Assembly (NCBI RefSeq): GCF_017356035.1 | Contig: NZ_JAFIQX010000010.1 | Coordinates: forward strand, 202,542-266,541 | Source: Longitalea luteola | GTDB taxonomy: Bacteria; Bacteroidota; Bacteroidia; Chitinophagales; Chitinophagaceae | Length of the DNA stretch: 64,000 nt | Reading direction: 5' to 3' | In this document: positions 45,109 to 53,426 of the stretch, in pieces | Layout: each line of letters starts with the position of its first letter | How positions within the stretch are numbered: position 1 is the first letter of the stretch | Notes under the pieces: model-generated | What the model was told of the DNA's origin: nothing | Database searches by the model: none | What the model saw: only the letters and a program-made list of their open reading frames with translations | Position numbers and translations under genes: made by a program

Positions 45109-45178
45109 TGTGCTTGTTTTACAGGGTTATAGGAATAAAACTGACTTTTGACCAAATAAATTGTATGAGGTTTAATCG

Positions 45179-47125
45179 TTATTTAACAAGTCCTTTTAAA
45201 GCCGCCTCATTTATTTTAACCGGATATTTCTTTTTAAGTTCAGCGATCCATTTCTCTTCCAGGTCAAGCTGGTAATCATTGATCACAAAACCACGGGCAT
45301 CGGCAAAGCCACGCATTTCACGGTTGGGATATACCTTAATTATATAAGCAAATGCCACTGTGTTATCTGTTTCATTCTTTACATTGGCAGTTACCAGGCC
45401 TTCTGTAAAATTGGTTCTTCCTGCAACAGGTATTTGTGCCAATTCATACCGGCCAGAATCACCCTGCAATTGCCCGCCGCTGTTGTCGATTAGTTTTTTC
45501 CAGTCCCTGTAATTCTCTTTTATTTTAGTTCTGAACTCTTCGGCGGCCTGCTCATTGGTAGCCGTGAAAATAACGGCATCGGCGCTGGCATCCCACCAGT
45601 ATTTATCTTTGTGTGCGGTATAATACTTCATTAACCCTGCTGAATCTGTTGAAGCAGGATCCCAGATCTTCCGCTGCATGATCTCAAACAAGAGGTTGCC
45701 TTCTTTGAACTCATTTAACTGGTGGGCAAACTCTTTATTAAACGTTTCCAGGTGCTGGCGGTAATAATCAAAGGCGCTTACTTCAATGAATTCTTCAAAC
45801 AGCTGGGCTTTGGTCTTACCAAATCTCATGCTTTCAAAACTGCGGATATTTTCCAGGTTCTCCTGAAAATCCTTTACTGTAACCATTCTTTTAGCAAATG
45901 AGAACAGGGGCGTTTTTGCATTGAGATCTGCAAATACGGGAATGCGCTTTTTTTCTAAAACACTATCGGCGAAAATAAAAAGATGTTGCTCGTTGAATTT
46001 ATTCCTTTTAAAGCCGGTGAGCTGCAGCACTTTCTTCAACAACATTTTTTGCGCGATGTGAAATCTGTCGCTTTGCAATATGCGCTGTTTGTATTCATCC
46101 CGCAGCTGGGCATCGGCCGTATCCCCGGTGGCCGGCTTCCATTGCAACCGCTTAACGATATGGTAGCCATAACTCGTCAACAGCGGTTTACTGATGTCGC
46201 CATCTTTTTTTAAGGCAAACACCGCATTTTCGAACGGAAGTTCATACTCGCCCACGCCAAACTCCATCATTTCGCCGCCCGTACGCCAGGAAATATTATC
46301 ATCGCTGAACTGTGTTACCAGTACTTTAAAATCGCTGCCATTGGTCAACACATTGTATATTGAATCGGCTCTTTTCCGGGTTGCTTCTTTCAGCGCATCC
46401 GTGTCGTCAGGCTTAAATGCCAGTAATATCTGGGCCACTTTCATTCTGCCCAATCCTTCGCGCTCACCCAGCTTTTTGAAAATATGAAATCCTGCTTTGC
46501 TGCGAACGGGAGCCGAATATTTTCCTGTTGGGGTGTTGTAAACAGCATTCTCCAATTCGTGTGGTAATACCAAGGACGTAATGTAGCCGATTTCGCCTTT
46601 ATTTGTAGAAACGGAAGGGTCATCTGAATAGTTGATGGCTACCTTTCCAAAGTCCTGTCCTTTTTGTAACTGGCTCCAGGCCGCATTGATCTTTTCCTGG
46701 GCTTTCTTAATGTCTGCCTCTGTTGCTTCTTTAGGGGTAGCTACAAAAATATGTGCAATTTGAATGTCTTTCCTGCTACGGGTAATGGCCTGTGAGGTCA
46801 GTTCATTGATACTCGCTTCATCGCGCACATAACTATCCATGATCTGGTTGCGAAAACCCTGCAGCTCTACGCGCTGGTTATTGGTGGTATCGAGCTTACT
46901 ATCGAGGGCCGCCTGCACCTTTAGCTTAAAGCGGATGTACAGTTCCAGGTAATCCCTGTACGATTTTTCGGTGGGCTTGCTGTCTGAATTGTTCTTATTG
47001 TATGCCTTCAGGAATTCACTGGTCGTAACCGTTTTTCCGCCGTAAGTGAACAACTGTTGGGCGTTCCCGGTGGCAGTCATGAAGATCAATAACGAAGCAA
47101 CCGCCGCTTTACTGATAACAGTCAT
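45179..47125 (-). CDS. Periplasmic peptidyl-prolyl isomerase with two rotamase domains
   Basis: A 648-residue exported foldase. A signal peptide (1-22, ending GNAQ) is followed by an N-terminal helical chaperone region and two PpiC/parvulin domains: about 113-215 (IQIAHIFVATPKEA to AGFHIFKKLGERE) and about 222-335 (MKVAQILLAFKPDD to SYGYHIVKRLQWK). A long C-terminal SurA-like extension (about 340-648) has no catalytic motif. It should help outer-membrane protein folding in the periplasm. It begins four bases after the stop of the TlpA-like gene, so the two form an operon. A second SurA-type gene lies at 60.5 kb. Confidence 0.9.
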   Translation of the reverse strand: MTVISKAAVASLLIFMTATGNAQQLFTYGGKTVTTSEFLKAYNKNNSDSKPTEKSYRDYLELYIRFKLKVQAALDSKLDTTNNQRVELQGFRNQIMDSYVRDEASINELTSQAITRSRKDIQIAHIFVATPKEATEADIKKAQEKINAAWSQLQKGQDFGKVAINYSDDPSVSTNKGEIGYITSLVLPHELENAVYNTPTGKYSAPVRSKAGFHIFKKLGEREGLGRMKVAQILLAFKPDDTDALKEATRKRADSIYNVLTNGSDFKVLVTQFSDDNISWRTGGEMMEFGVGEYELPFENAVFALKKDGDISKPLLTSYGYHIVKRLQWKPATGDTADAQLRDEYKQRILQSDRFHIAQKMLLKKVLQLTGFKRNKFNEQHLFIFADSVLEKKRIPVFADLNAKTPLFSFAKRMVTVKDFQENLENIRSFESMRFGKTKAQLFEEFIEVSAFDYYRQHLETFNKEFAHQLNEFKEGNLLFEIMQRKIWDPASTDSAGLMKYYTAHKDKYWWDASADAVIFTATNEQAAEEFRTKIKENYRDWKKLIDNSGGQLQGDSGRYELAQIPVAGRTNFTEGLVTANVKNETDNTVAFAYIIKVYPNREMRGFADARGFVINDYQLDLEEKWIAELKKKYPVKINEAALKGLVK

Positions 47126-47129
47126 AATG

Positions 47130-48569
47130 CTAATTGGAGTTTTTATTTTTAAGTTTAAGATCTATCACTTCATTTAATTGCAGGTAGGTAAGCTTCTTGG
47201 CTATGATGTGTTTATCCTTATCCAACAAATACAAAACAGGGGTCTGGTACACATCATATAACTGGCGGTAGTTGGGTCTGCCGGCAGCTTCTTCTTCTTT
47301 TTGCTGAGCCGGTAATTGATGAACGTGTGTCCAACCGGTGAGCTTGTTATCGTTGATGAATTTTTTCCAAAGGTCTACGCCGCCATCTACCATTACACCG
47401 TACACGGCAACACCTTCGTTCTTCCATTTGGCTTTGTAAATGGAATCAACTTTGGGTACCACTTCTTTACAATGACTGCAGGTAGGGTCCCAGAAACAGA
47501 TCACGGTAAAATTGCTCTTGATATCGTACAGGGAAGCCGGTTTGTTCAGTGTGTCTACCAGCTCGAGATTGGCAGCCGGTTGTCCAATGAGGTTAGCCAT
47601 CAGGCTATACGCCCTTTTGTTGATGTGTTCTCTATATTTTTCTGTAAAGAACGCGGTTTGGCCGGTATTTATATACTTTTCAAACAGATGCACAAAGACC
47701 GCATCCTGGCCCATGTACTCGGGGTTAATGTATTTCTGAACAAAGTGCACCATCAGGAATTTAAACATCTCGGTATTGCTTCTTGCGTACAGCAGCATAT
47801 GATCCACTTCCTTCTTTATTGAATCGGGATTAGGTACCACAAGCTCTTTATAATATTTTTCCAGCTTTGCTTCAAAGAAGGGGGTTCTTACCAGCCGGCC
47901 ATCGCTGAACGATACGCCATCCCAATAGTGCTTTTTATAGTATCTGTAAGCATACATGGAATCATATTTTCCGCCCGGATGTTTCGCCGCAGGCGGTATT
48001 ACCGGTTCTTTCATTGCCTGGAAGAGGGCTGTTAAAAAAGAATTGGGATTTTTAGCGATCATGCTGTCGCGATACAATTGCATTCTGTCACTAAGTTGTT
48101 TTAACCGGGCTCTCAACCTGGCAGAATCCTTGTCATTCTTTGCTGTTTTTAAACTGGCATTTATTGAATTGATCTCGCTTCCTGTTTGATTGGTAAACCG
48201 GGTGTACAGCTGGAACAGGGAGTTTTCCGCAGAGCCTGTAAATACTACATTATTGGGCAGGGTTGCCGAATCGGCAGCTATGGCAAACTGCTGTTGTTTG
48301 TCGATAAGTACTTCGAACAGGATCTCTTTTTTGGGTGAAACAATGAAGTAAATGCCGCCGTCGAGCGGTTTTTTACCCGTAAATACGCCTTTCCCATTCG
48401 CATCCAGTAAGGCTGAATCGGCCAGGGCTTTCATCTTGCCATAATAATAACCCAGATAGATATAGGCGTTTTTATAAGGTTTTAAGGTTATAGGAATATT
48501 GTAACCACCTTGCGCTACAGCTAACGTACAGCTTATCAATAGTATAGCCAGTGATAATAGTCTTTTCAT
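47130..48569 (-). CDS. TlpA-like thioredoxin with DUF4369 N-terminus
   Basis: A 479-residue periplasmic thiol-disulfide protein. A signal peptide (1-19, ending AVAQ) precedes a DUF4369-like beta domain (about 22-120), a helical middle region with MQLYRDSMIAKNPNSFLTALF, and a C-terminal TlpA/AhpC-TSA thioredoxin fold (about 330-479) with active-site CSHC in CFWDPTCSHCKEV. Such proteins reduce or isomerise disulfides of exported proteins. It is the first gene of an operon with the double-rotamase PPIase, which starts four bases later, pointing to a joint role in envelope protein maturation. Confidence 0.9.
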   Translation of the reverse strand: MKRLLSLAILLISCTLAVAQGGYNIPITLKPYKNAYIYLGYYYGKMKALADSALLDANGKGVFTGKKPLDGGIYFIVSPKKEILFEVLIDKQQQFAIAADSATLPNNVVFTGSAENSLFQLYTRFTNQTGSEINSINASLKTAKNDKDSARLRARLKQLSDRMQLYRDSMIAKNPNSFLTALFQAMKEPVIPPAAKHPGGKYDSMYAYRYYKKHYWDGVSFSDGRLVRTPFFEAKLEKYYKELVVPNPDSIKKEVDHMLLYARSNTEMFKFLMVHFVQKYINPEYMGQDAVFVHLFEKYINTGQTAFFTEKYREHINKRAYSLMANLIGQPAANLELVDTLNKPASLYDIKSNFTVICFWDPTCSHCKEVVPKVDSIYKAKWKNEGVAVYGVMVDGGVDLWKKFINDNKLTGWTHVHQLPAQQKEEEAAGRPNYRQLYDVYQTPVLYLLDKDKHIIAKKLTYLQLNEVIDLKLKNKNSN

Positions 48570-48713
48570 AGTATTGCAATAACAGAAAAATTGATGAATT
48601 ATTGAAAATAAAAACGGCTAAGTTGTTAATCACTTGCAAAATTAACGGGTTATAGATGTTAACATGGGTGAAAACTTACATGTTACGGTAGTAAGGGATT
48701 GATTATGATAGTC

Positions 48714-48721
48714 TATTTTTG
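48714..48721 (+). promoter_or_regulatory. Promoter -7 box of the aminotransferase gene
   Basis: TATTTTTG matches TAnnTTTG and lies 19 bases before the ATG at 48741. No -33 TTTG is seen at the expected spacing. Confidence 0.5.
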
Positions 48722-48740
48722 CACTAACTAATACTTACAG

Positions 48741-49997
48741 ATGAAACTCAGCCATCTTGCAGAAACTTTGATTGGATCGGAAATTGTAAAACTGGGCGGC
48801 GAAATACGCGATAAGATCCGGGGAGGAGAAAAGATCTATAATTTTACTGTGGGTGATTTTGATCCTGCTATCTTTCCTATTCCTAAAGCGTTGGAAGGAG
48901 AGATTATTACAGCCTACCGGAATCATTTCACCAATTATCCCGCCGCAGAGGGGAATCTTGACCTGCGGGAAGCCATTGCTCATTTCTTAAAAGAGCGTGA
49001 ACAGCTGAATTATGCTGTTCCTGAAATACTGGTAGCTTCGGGGGGCCGGCCACTCATCTATTCTTTATACCGGGCAATATGTGATAAGGAAGACAAGGTC
49101 ATCTATGCCGTTCCTTCCTGGAACAATAACCATTATACACATTTTGTAGGCGCCGAGCATGTAGTGATAGAAGCCAGGGCGGAAAATAACTTTATGCCCA
49201 TTGCCAAAGACATCCGCCCGCATTTAAAAGGGGCAAGTTTGCTGGCCCTGTGCTCACCGCAAAACCCTACCGGCACTACTTTTACCAAACACGACCTGGA
49301 GGCGATCTGCGACATGGTGCTGGAAGAGAATAGCCGGCGGGGCGAAGGAGAAAAAAAGCTGTATGTAATGTACGACCAAATGTACTGGCAGCTTACTTTC
49401 GGCGATATAGTGCATTACAACCCCGTATCGCTGCGGCCCGAAATGCATGCTTATACCATTTTCATCGATGCTATCAGCAAAGTGTTTGCCGCCACCGGCG
49501 TACGCGTAGGGTGGGCATTTGGTCCGCAGGTGATCCTCGATAAAATGAAGGCTATCCTGAGCCATGTGGGCGCCTGGGCGCCTATGGCTGAACAGAAGGC
49601 CGTTGCCCGTTTCCTGTACAATAAAGAAGCTATCGACAGCTACCTCAAACAATTCAAAGGCGATGTGGAAGTGCGTTTGCGGGATATTTATGCCGGCTTT
49701 CAACAACTGAAGACCGAGGGCTTCCAGGTAGACGCCATTGCGCCACAGGCAGCGATTTACCTCACTATCAAGATCGACCTCACTGGCAAAAAAACAGCCG
49801 ACGGCAAACAGCTCACCCAACAAAGTGATGTTACCGCTTATCTGCTGAATGAAGCCAAACTGGCCGTGGTGCCGTTTTATGCCTTTGGCGCCGACAGGTC
49901 TTCGCCCTGGTACCGCTTGAGTGTTGGCACCTGCAAAAAAGAAGAGATCGGTGAAATGATCGATCAGCTGAGGAACGCCCTGAAGAAATTAAGCTAA
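48741..49997 (+). CDS. Class I/II pyridoxal-phosphate aminotransferase
   Basis: A 418-residue fold-type I aminotransferase. Features in order: NFTVGDFDPAIFPIP near the N-terminus, NYPAAEGNLDLREAIAHFL, SGGRPLIYSLYRAI (phosphate side), SPQNPTGTTFTKHDL with the conserved Asn, and the Schiff-base lysine in IDAISKVFAATGVRVGW (about residue 254). The C-terminal Arg in WYRLSVGT binds the substrate carboxylate. It belongs to the aspartate/tyrosine aminotransferase group; the exact substrate is not decidable. It is a single gene followed by a palindromic repeat and a terminator. Confidence 0.88.
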   Translation: MKLSHLAETLIGSEIVKLGGEIRDKIRGGEKIYNFTVGDFDPAIFPIPKALEGEIITAYRNHFTNYPAAEGNLDLREAIAHFLKEREQLNYAVPEILVASGGRPLIYSLYRAICDKEDKVIYAVPSWNNNHYTHFVGAEHVVIEARAENNFMPIAKDIRPHLKGASLLALCSPQNPTGTTFTKHDLEAICDMVLEENSRRGEGEKKLYVMYDQMYWQLTFGDIVHYNPVSLRPEMHAYTIFIDAISKVFAATGVRVGWAFGPQVILDKMKAILSHVGAWAPMAEQKAVARFLYNKEAIDSYLKQFKGDVEVRLRDIYAGFQQLKTEGFQVDAIAPQAAIYLTIKIDLTGKKTADGKQLTQQSDVTAYLLNEAKLAVVPFYAFGADRSSPWYRLSVGTCKKEEIGEMIDQLRNALKKLS

Positions 49998-50000
49998 TGC

Positions 50001-50034
50001 AAGGTGTGCCACACTTTGAAAGTGCGGCACACCT
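50001..50034. repeat. Dispersed palindromic element, second copy
   Basis: AGGTGTGCCACACTT (50002-50016) pairs with AAGTGCGGCACACCT (50020-50034) with one mismatch. The outer 12 bases equal those of the terminator hairpin at 11387-11421; the loops differ. Both copies sit within 100 bases downstream of a plus-strand gene stop. Confidence 0.7.
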
Positions 50035-50044
50035 GCTATAAAAG

Positions 50045-50082
50045 AAAAGAGAGATAAAGGGCATCCTCTATCTCTCTTTTTT
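50045..50082. terminator. Bidirectional terminator
   Basis: AAAAGAGAGATA (50045-50056) pairs with TATCTCTCTTTT (50069-50080), flanked by A's and a T-run to 50082. It ends the aminotransferase transcript and, on the minus strand, the small genes that converge on it. Confidence 0.8.
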
Positions 50083-50100
50083 ATGGAGAAAAAACTGGCT

Positions 50101-50349
50101 CTAATTCTTATTGCAGATAAACACAAAGGGCTTCAATGAATCCTTTTCAATGATCTTCTGCAATTGTGATCGCCTGGTGAGTATCCGGTACTTTTGAATA
50201 TCAAATACTTCATGTGCTATGCAAAAACTTTCGAGTGTCTCAAAATTCACCAACAGCGTATTCAACTGCTGAAGCTCGTATTGCATAGCTTCTTTATTTG
50301 TATAGGCATCCTTTACAAGGACAAGCAGATCACGATTTGAGTTTTTCAT
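50101..50349 (-). CDS. Hypothetical small helical protein
   Basis: An 82-residue soluble protein, predicted all-helical (AYTNKEAMQYELQQLNTLLVNFETLESFC, then RILTRRSQLQKIIEKD). I do not recognise the family. The ATG at 50349 is preferred; the frame extends to 50403, but that part overlaps the small lipoprotein gene upstream. It follows that gene by 14 bases on the same strand and probably shares its transcript. Confidence 0.6.
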   Translation of the reverse strand: MKNSNRDLLVLVKDAYTNKEAMQYELQQLNTLLVNFETLESFCIAHEVFDIQKYRILTRRSQLQKIIEKDSLKPFVFICNKN

Positions 50350-50363
50350 TGTCTGGTTCGGCT

Positions 50364-50501
50364 TTAATAACCTACAAATCCCCTGTTTAAACCACAGCCG
50401 CATTTTTTGGATGAACCGCCAATGCGATTACCTGAACTGCAACTGGCAATAACCAGGCTAATAATTAACAAAAGGATCACAGAATAACTTACTTTCTTCA
50501 T
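50364..50501 (-). CDS. Small lipoprotein (45 residues)
   Basis: ATG at 50501 (complement of CAT 50499-50501) to TAA at 50364 encodes 45 residues. The N-terminus MKKVSYSVILLLII is a signal peptide, with lipobox VIASC (C21). The mature part is 25 residues, rich in Gly/Ser/Lys with a CGCG motif and ending GFVGY. Small lipoproteins with a CxC tail are common in Bacteroidota; function is unknown. The complete signal peptide and lipobox argue that it is real in spite of its size. It is upstream of and co-directional with the 82-residue gene. Confidence 0.65.
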   Translation of the reverse strand: MKKVSYSVILLLIISLVIASCSSGNRIGGSSKKCGCGLNRGFVGY

Positions 50502-50554
50502 ATACTCGGTTCTTACTAAATTAAACTATTTTACGAACAAATTAGTATTTCAAA

Positions 50555-51679
50555 TTGCGGGAAAGCAACAATTTTAACACCACTCGAAAAAATCCCATCG
50601 TATTGCTATCGCCGTTGGATTGGGGCCTAGGGCATACCACCCGCTGCATTCCCATCATCCACGAACTGCTACACCAGGGTTGCGATGTTATTATAGCCTG
50701 TAATTCAACGCAAAAAGCTTTATTGATCAGGGAGTTTCCGCAGCTTACTTACGAGCCTTTAACAGGGTATAATTTGAAATACGGCAAGAACAGGTGGGGT
50801 ACTATTGTCCGGATCATTCTCCAGACACCAAAAATATTGACCAAAATCAATACCGAAAACACCTGGATAAATATTTTCCTGAAATCGCAAGCCGTTGATC
50901 TCATCATTTCAGATAACCGGTTCGGTTTTTATGCGCCCGGCATTCCTTCAGTTTTCATTACGCATCAATTAAATATAAGAACCGGGCTTGGTAAATTTAC
51001 CGACCACCTGGCACAATGGTTCAATTACCGCCGCATAAAAAATTTCTCCACCTGCTGGATACCCGACTACAAAGGAGAAAAAACACTTGCCGGCCGTTTA
51101 TCAAACCCCGGCAACTTACCGGCTGTTCCTGTGCAATACATAGGCGGCCTAAGCCGGTTCAATACCTGTAAAGACCGTACTGCAACGATCGATCTACTGA
51201 TCATTCTTTCGGGACCAGAGCCCCAGCGTAGCCTGTTTGAAGACCAGCTACTAAAAGCGTTGAAACATCAGCCAGGGAAAACGGTATTGGTGCGGGGATT
51301 ACCGGAGGGTGGGAATTCATTGGTTTCAACAGCTGATGTTACCATTTACGACCATGCGCCGGCCAGCCTGCTGAATACATTGATCTGCGATTCTGCACTG
51401 GTGATCAGCCGTTCGGGTTATACAACTGTCATGGACCTGCTAAAGCTTGGCAAAAAAAGTATTATGGTGCCTACGCCCGGCCAGGCTGAACAGGAATATG
51501 TAGCAGCGCATCTTCACCAGCAACAGCTGGCTTTCTCGGTTTCACAAACCGATTTCTCTTTGCCCGACGTGCTGGCAGCAGCCAAGGCCTTTGCTTACCA
51601 GTTACATTCATTTGATATGGAAGTATATAAAAAAACCATTGGAAGTTTGATCGGGCAGATCAGGAACGCAGGGCGTTAG
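50555..51679 (+). CDS. GT-B glycosyltransferase-like protein
   Basis: A 374-residue protein with a GT-B two-lobe layout, related to GT28/MurG-like and macrolide-type glycosyltransferases. The N-lobe opens with VLLSPLDWGLGHTTRCIPIIHEL (glycine-rich loop). The C-lobe has LIILSGPEPQRSLFEDQLL and the donor-binding SALVISRSGYTTVMDLLKLGKKSIMVPTPGQAEQEY (about 290-325). Donor and acceptor are unknown; a cell-envelope glycan is plausible. No ATG precedes the first conserved residues; TTG at 50555 is the likely start. It converges with the sixA gene. Confidence 0.8.
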   Translation: MRESNNFNTTRKNPIVLLSPLDWGLGHTTRCIPIIHELLHQGCDVIIACNSTQKALLIREFPQLTYEPLTGYNLKYGKNRWGTIVRIILQTPKILTKINTENTWINIFLKSQAVDLIISDNRFGFYAPGIPSVFITHQLNIRTGLGKFTDHLAQWFNYRRIKNFSTCWIPDYKGEKTLAGRLSNPGNLPAVPVQYIGGLSRFNTCKDRTATIDLLIILSGPEPQRSLFEDQLLKALKHQPGKTVLVRGLPEGGNSLVSTADVTIYDHAPASLLNTLICDSALVISRSGYTTVMDLLKLGKKSIMVPTPGQAEQEYVAAHLHQQQLAFSVSQTDFSLPDVLAAAKAFAYQLHSFDMEVYKKTIGSLIGQIRNAGR

Positions 51680-51698
51680 ACCAAAGCAGCAATAAATA

Positions 51699-51792
51699 GG
51701 CATTCTCATCCATCATCATCATCCGTTCATCCCCTAATCCCAATTATTCCAGTCCATCATCCCATCCACATAAATCCCATTTATCCCGGTCC
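51699..51792. repeat. CATCC-word repeat between convergent genes
   Basis: Iterations of CATCATC, CATCCC, TCCCATT and CCATCC words fill the whole spacer between the convergent glycosyltransferase and sixA 3' ends. All words read in the same orientation, with no inverted half, unlike most other repeats in the window. Confidence 0.6.
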
Positions 51793-52283
51793 TACTTCGC
51801 CTTTGGATAATCAAAGAACCAGTATTGTTTTTCAGCATCCTTAAAGGCTGCCCAGTCATCAATATCAGCTTTGACGGCAAAAATGGCACAGGTAGGCATG
51901 TCGTGTATCCGTACGCCGGTCAGTTCGTTGGCAAATTCAGTAATCCCGGGATTATGCGCAAACAGGGCAATGGTGTTTGCTTTTGCAGGCGCCTGCGCAA
52001 TGGCATTGTAAAAGGCATCGGGACCCGCTAGGTATAATTCAGGAACCAGTATGATCTCGTCTTTATGACCGCCGAACTCTTTAATAAAGAGGGCGGCTGT
52101 CTTTCGGGCTCTTTTCGCTGAGCTGGAAATGAAAGCATCTATTTTAATATTCCGTTCCAATAACCGGTTGGCCATTTTAGGCGCATCTTCTTTACCGCGG
52201 TCATTTAACGGACGATCAAAATCACTTACATCTGTGTGCTCCCAGCTACTTTTCGCATGTCTTACGATTATGACTGATTTCAT
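51792..52283 (-). CDS. sixA: SixA-like histidine phosphatase
   Basis: A 163-residue member of the histidine phosphatase (phosphoglycerate mutase) superfamily, SixA branch, which removes phosphate from phosphohistidine on proteins. The catalytic histidine is H8 in the RHAKSSW motif; the second catalytic His lies in LFAHNPGI. DRPLNDRGKEDAPKM (about 23-37) and SSAKRARKTA (about 54-63) match the family. The short length without a cap domain is typical of SixA. Targets are unknown; it neighbours a NarL-type response regulator but no phosphotransfer protein. Confidence 0.88.
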   Translation of the reverse strand: MKSVIIVRHAKSSWEHTDVSDFDRPLNDRGKEDAPKMANRLLERNIKIDAFISSSAKRARKTAALFIKEFGGHKDEIILVPELYLAGPDAFYNAIAQAPAKANTIALFAHNPGITEFANELTGVRIHDMPTCAIFAVKADIDDWAAFKDAEKQYWFFDYPKAK

Positions 52284-52345
52284 CTGAGCTTTATTATTTG
52301 TTTTCGGCCAGATGCCCGACCGGACTGGAGGTTATAAAAAAATAA

Positions 52346-52365
52346 TAGGGGGATTAATCCCCCTA
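52346..52365 (-). terminator. Palindromic terminator downstream of the response regulator
   Basis: A perfect 20-bp palindrome of the form TAGGGGGATT/AATCCCCCTA. On the minus strand a T-rich run follows, so it ends the 52545-53180 transcript 180 bases past its stop. I found no gene in the interval 52366-52544. Confidence 0.65.
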
Positions 52366-52544
52366 AAAATAATGAGTTCGATCAAAGGAATCAGAAATTT
52401 AACAGGCCTGTGTTAAATTGGTTCCCCATAGGAAGCTAAACGGTCGGCAAGCTCATTTGTCACAAATACTTTGCCAAACGCATATATCCATCGTGGAAAA
52501 TACGTTTAAATTCTGTATATTATGAATAGGGTAATCGCGTGAAT

Positions 52545-53180
52545 TTACAGTCCGCTGGAATTTATATAGTTGATCAGGGATGCTGTGTTCTTTACTTTTA
52601 ATTTCTTTAAAATGTTGTGGCGGTGCACTTCCACTGTTTTTATTGATATAGCCAGTTTATCGGCGATCTCTTTCGATGACAAACCGTTCCTGATGAGATT
52701 GATCACTTCAATTTCGCGCTCGGAAAGTTGATTCAGTCCGTCTCCACCTTCATCTTCACTCATCATCTGTTCAGATAAAATGTTCTTCACCTCCTGGCAT
52801 ATATAAACATTGCCGGCAGTCACCTGATGAATAGCATCCAACATTTCCTTGCGGGGTGAATTTTTGGTTACATATCCACGGGCGCCCAGGCGAAGCATTT
52901 TTTTAGCATACGCAGGCTGCGAGTGCATTGACACGGCAATTACTTTTGAACCGGGTGATAGTTTACGGATCATTTTCAGTATGTCGAAGCCATTGAGGGG
53001 CGACATATTAATATCGAGCAATACAATGTTAGGGCGTTTATCCCTTGCAAGCTCAATGGCTCGTTGACCATCCCCTAATTCTGCAATAACCTCCAGATCT
53101 TCATTCCTTCCTAATAAATACGACCAGGTTTCGCGGATCAAAGTGTGATCATCAACAATCATGATGGTAATTTTACTCAT
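52545..53180 (-). CDS. NarL/FixJ-family response regulator (orphan)
   Basis: A 211-residue two-component regulator. The receiver domain (1-120) has acidic D10-D11, phosphoacceptor D56 in IVLLDINMSP, and the conserved Lys in YVTKNSPRKEM. A LuxR/NarL helix-turn-helix occupies about 145-208 (LSEREIEVINLIRNGLSSKEIADKLAISIKTVEVHRHNILKKL). It is closely similar over its length to the regulator at 55720-56367, but here no kinase gene is adjacent. It may be a second output of the same kinase, or respond to another one. Confidence 0.93.
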   Translation of the reverse strand: MSKITIMIVDDHTLIRETWSYLLGRNEDLEVIAELGDGQRAIELARDKRPNIVLLDINMSPLNGFDILKMIRKLSPGSKVIAVSMHSQPAYAKKMLRLGARGYVTKNSPRKEMLDAIHQVTAGNVYICQEVKNILSEQMMSEDEGGDGLNQLSEREIEVINLIRNGLSSKEIADKLAISIKTVEVHRHNILKKLKVKNTASLINYINSSGL

Positions 53181-53426
53181 ACGAATTTTTTTTTCATTAG
53201 TGTGAGAATGCGCTTAGTTTCTGCACAACGCACGCCAAACAGCCAAAGCCGTTTTTTGCGCTTTTGTGCAACTACTAATGGATGAGTCTTATACCTTTGT
53301 TTTCCTAGGGGTATAGAAGAGGTTACATATAATCCCGTACCTGATATTAAGCATTTTTTCTGATATAATCAAACTTAAGATTAAAAATGCATTAATAATT
53401 AGGTAATTGTCAAGCCAATAGCTTTA

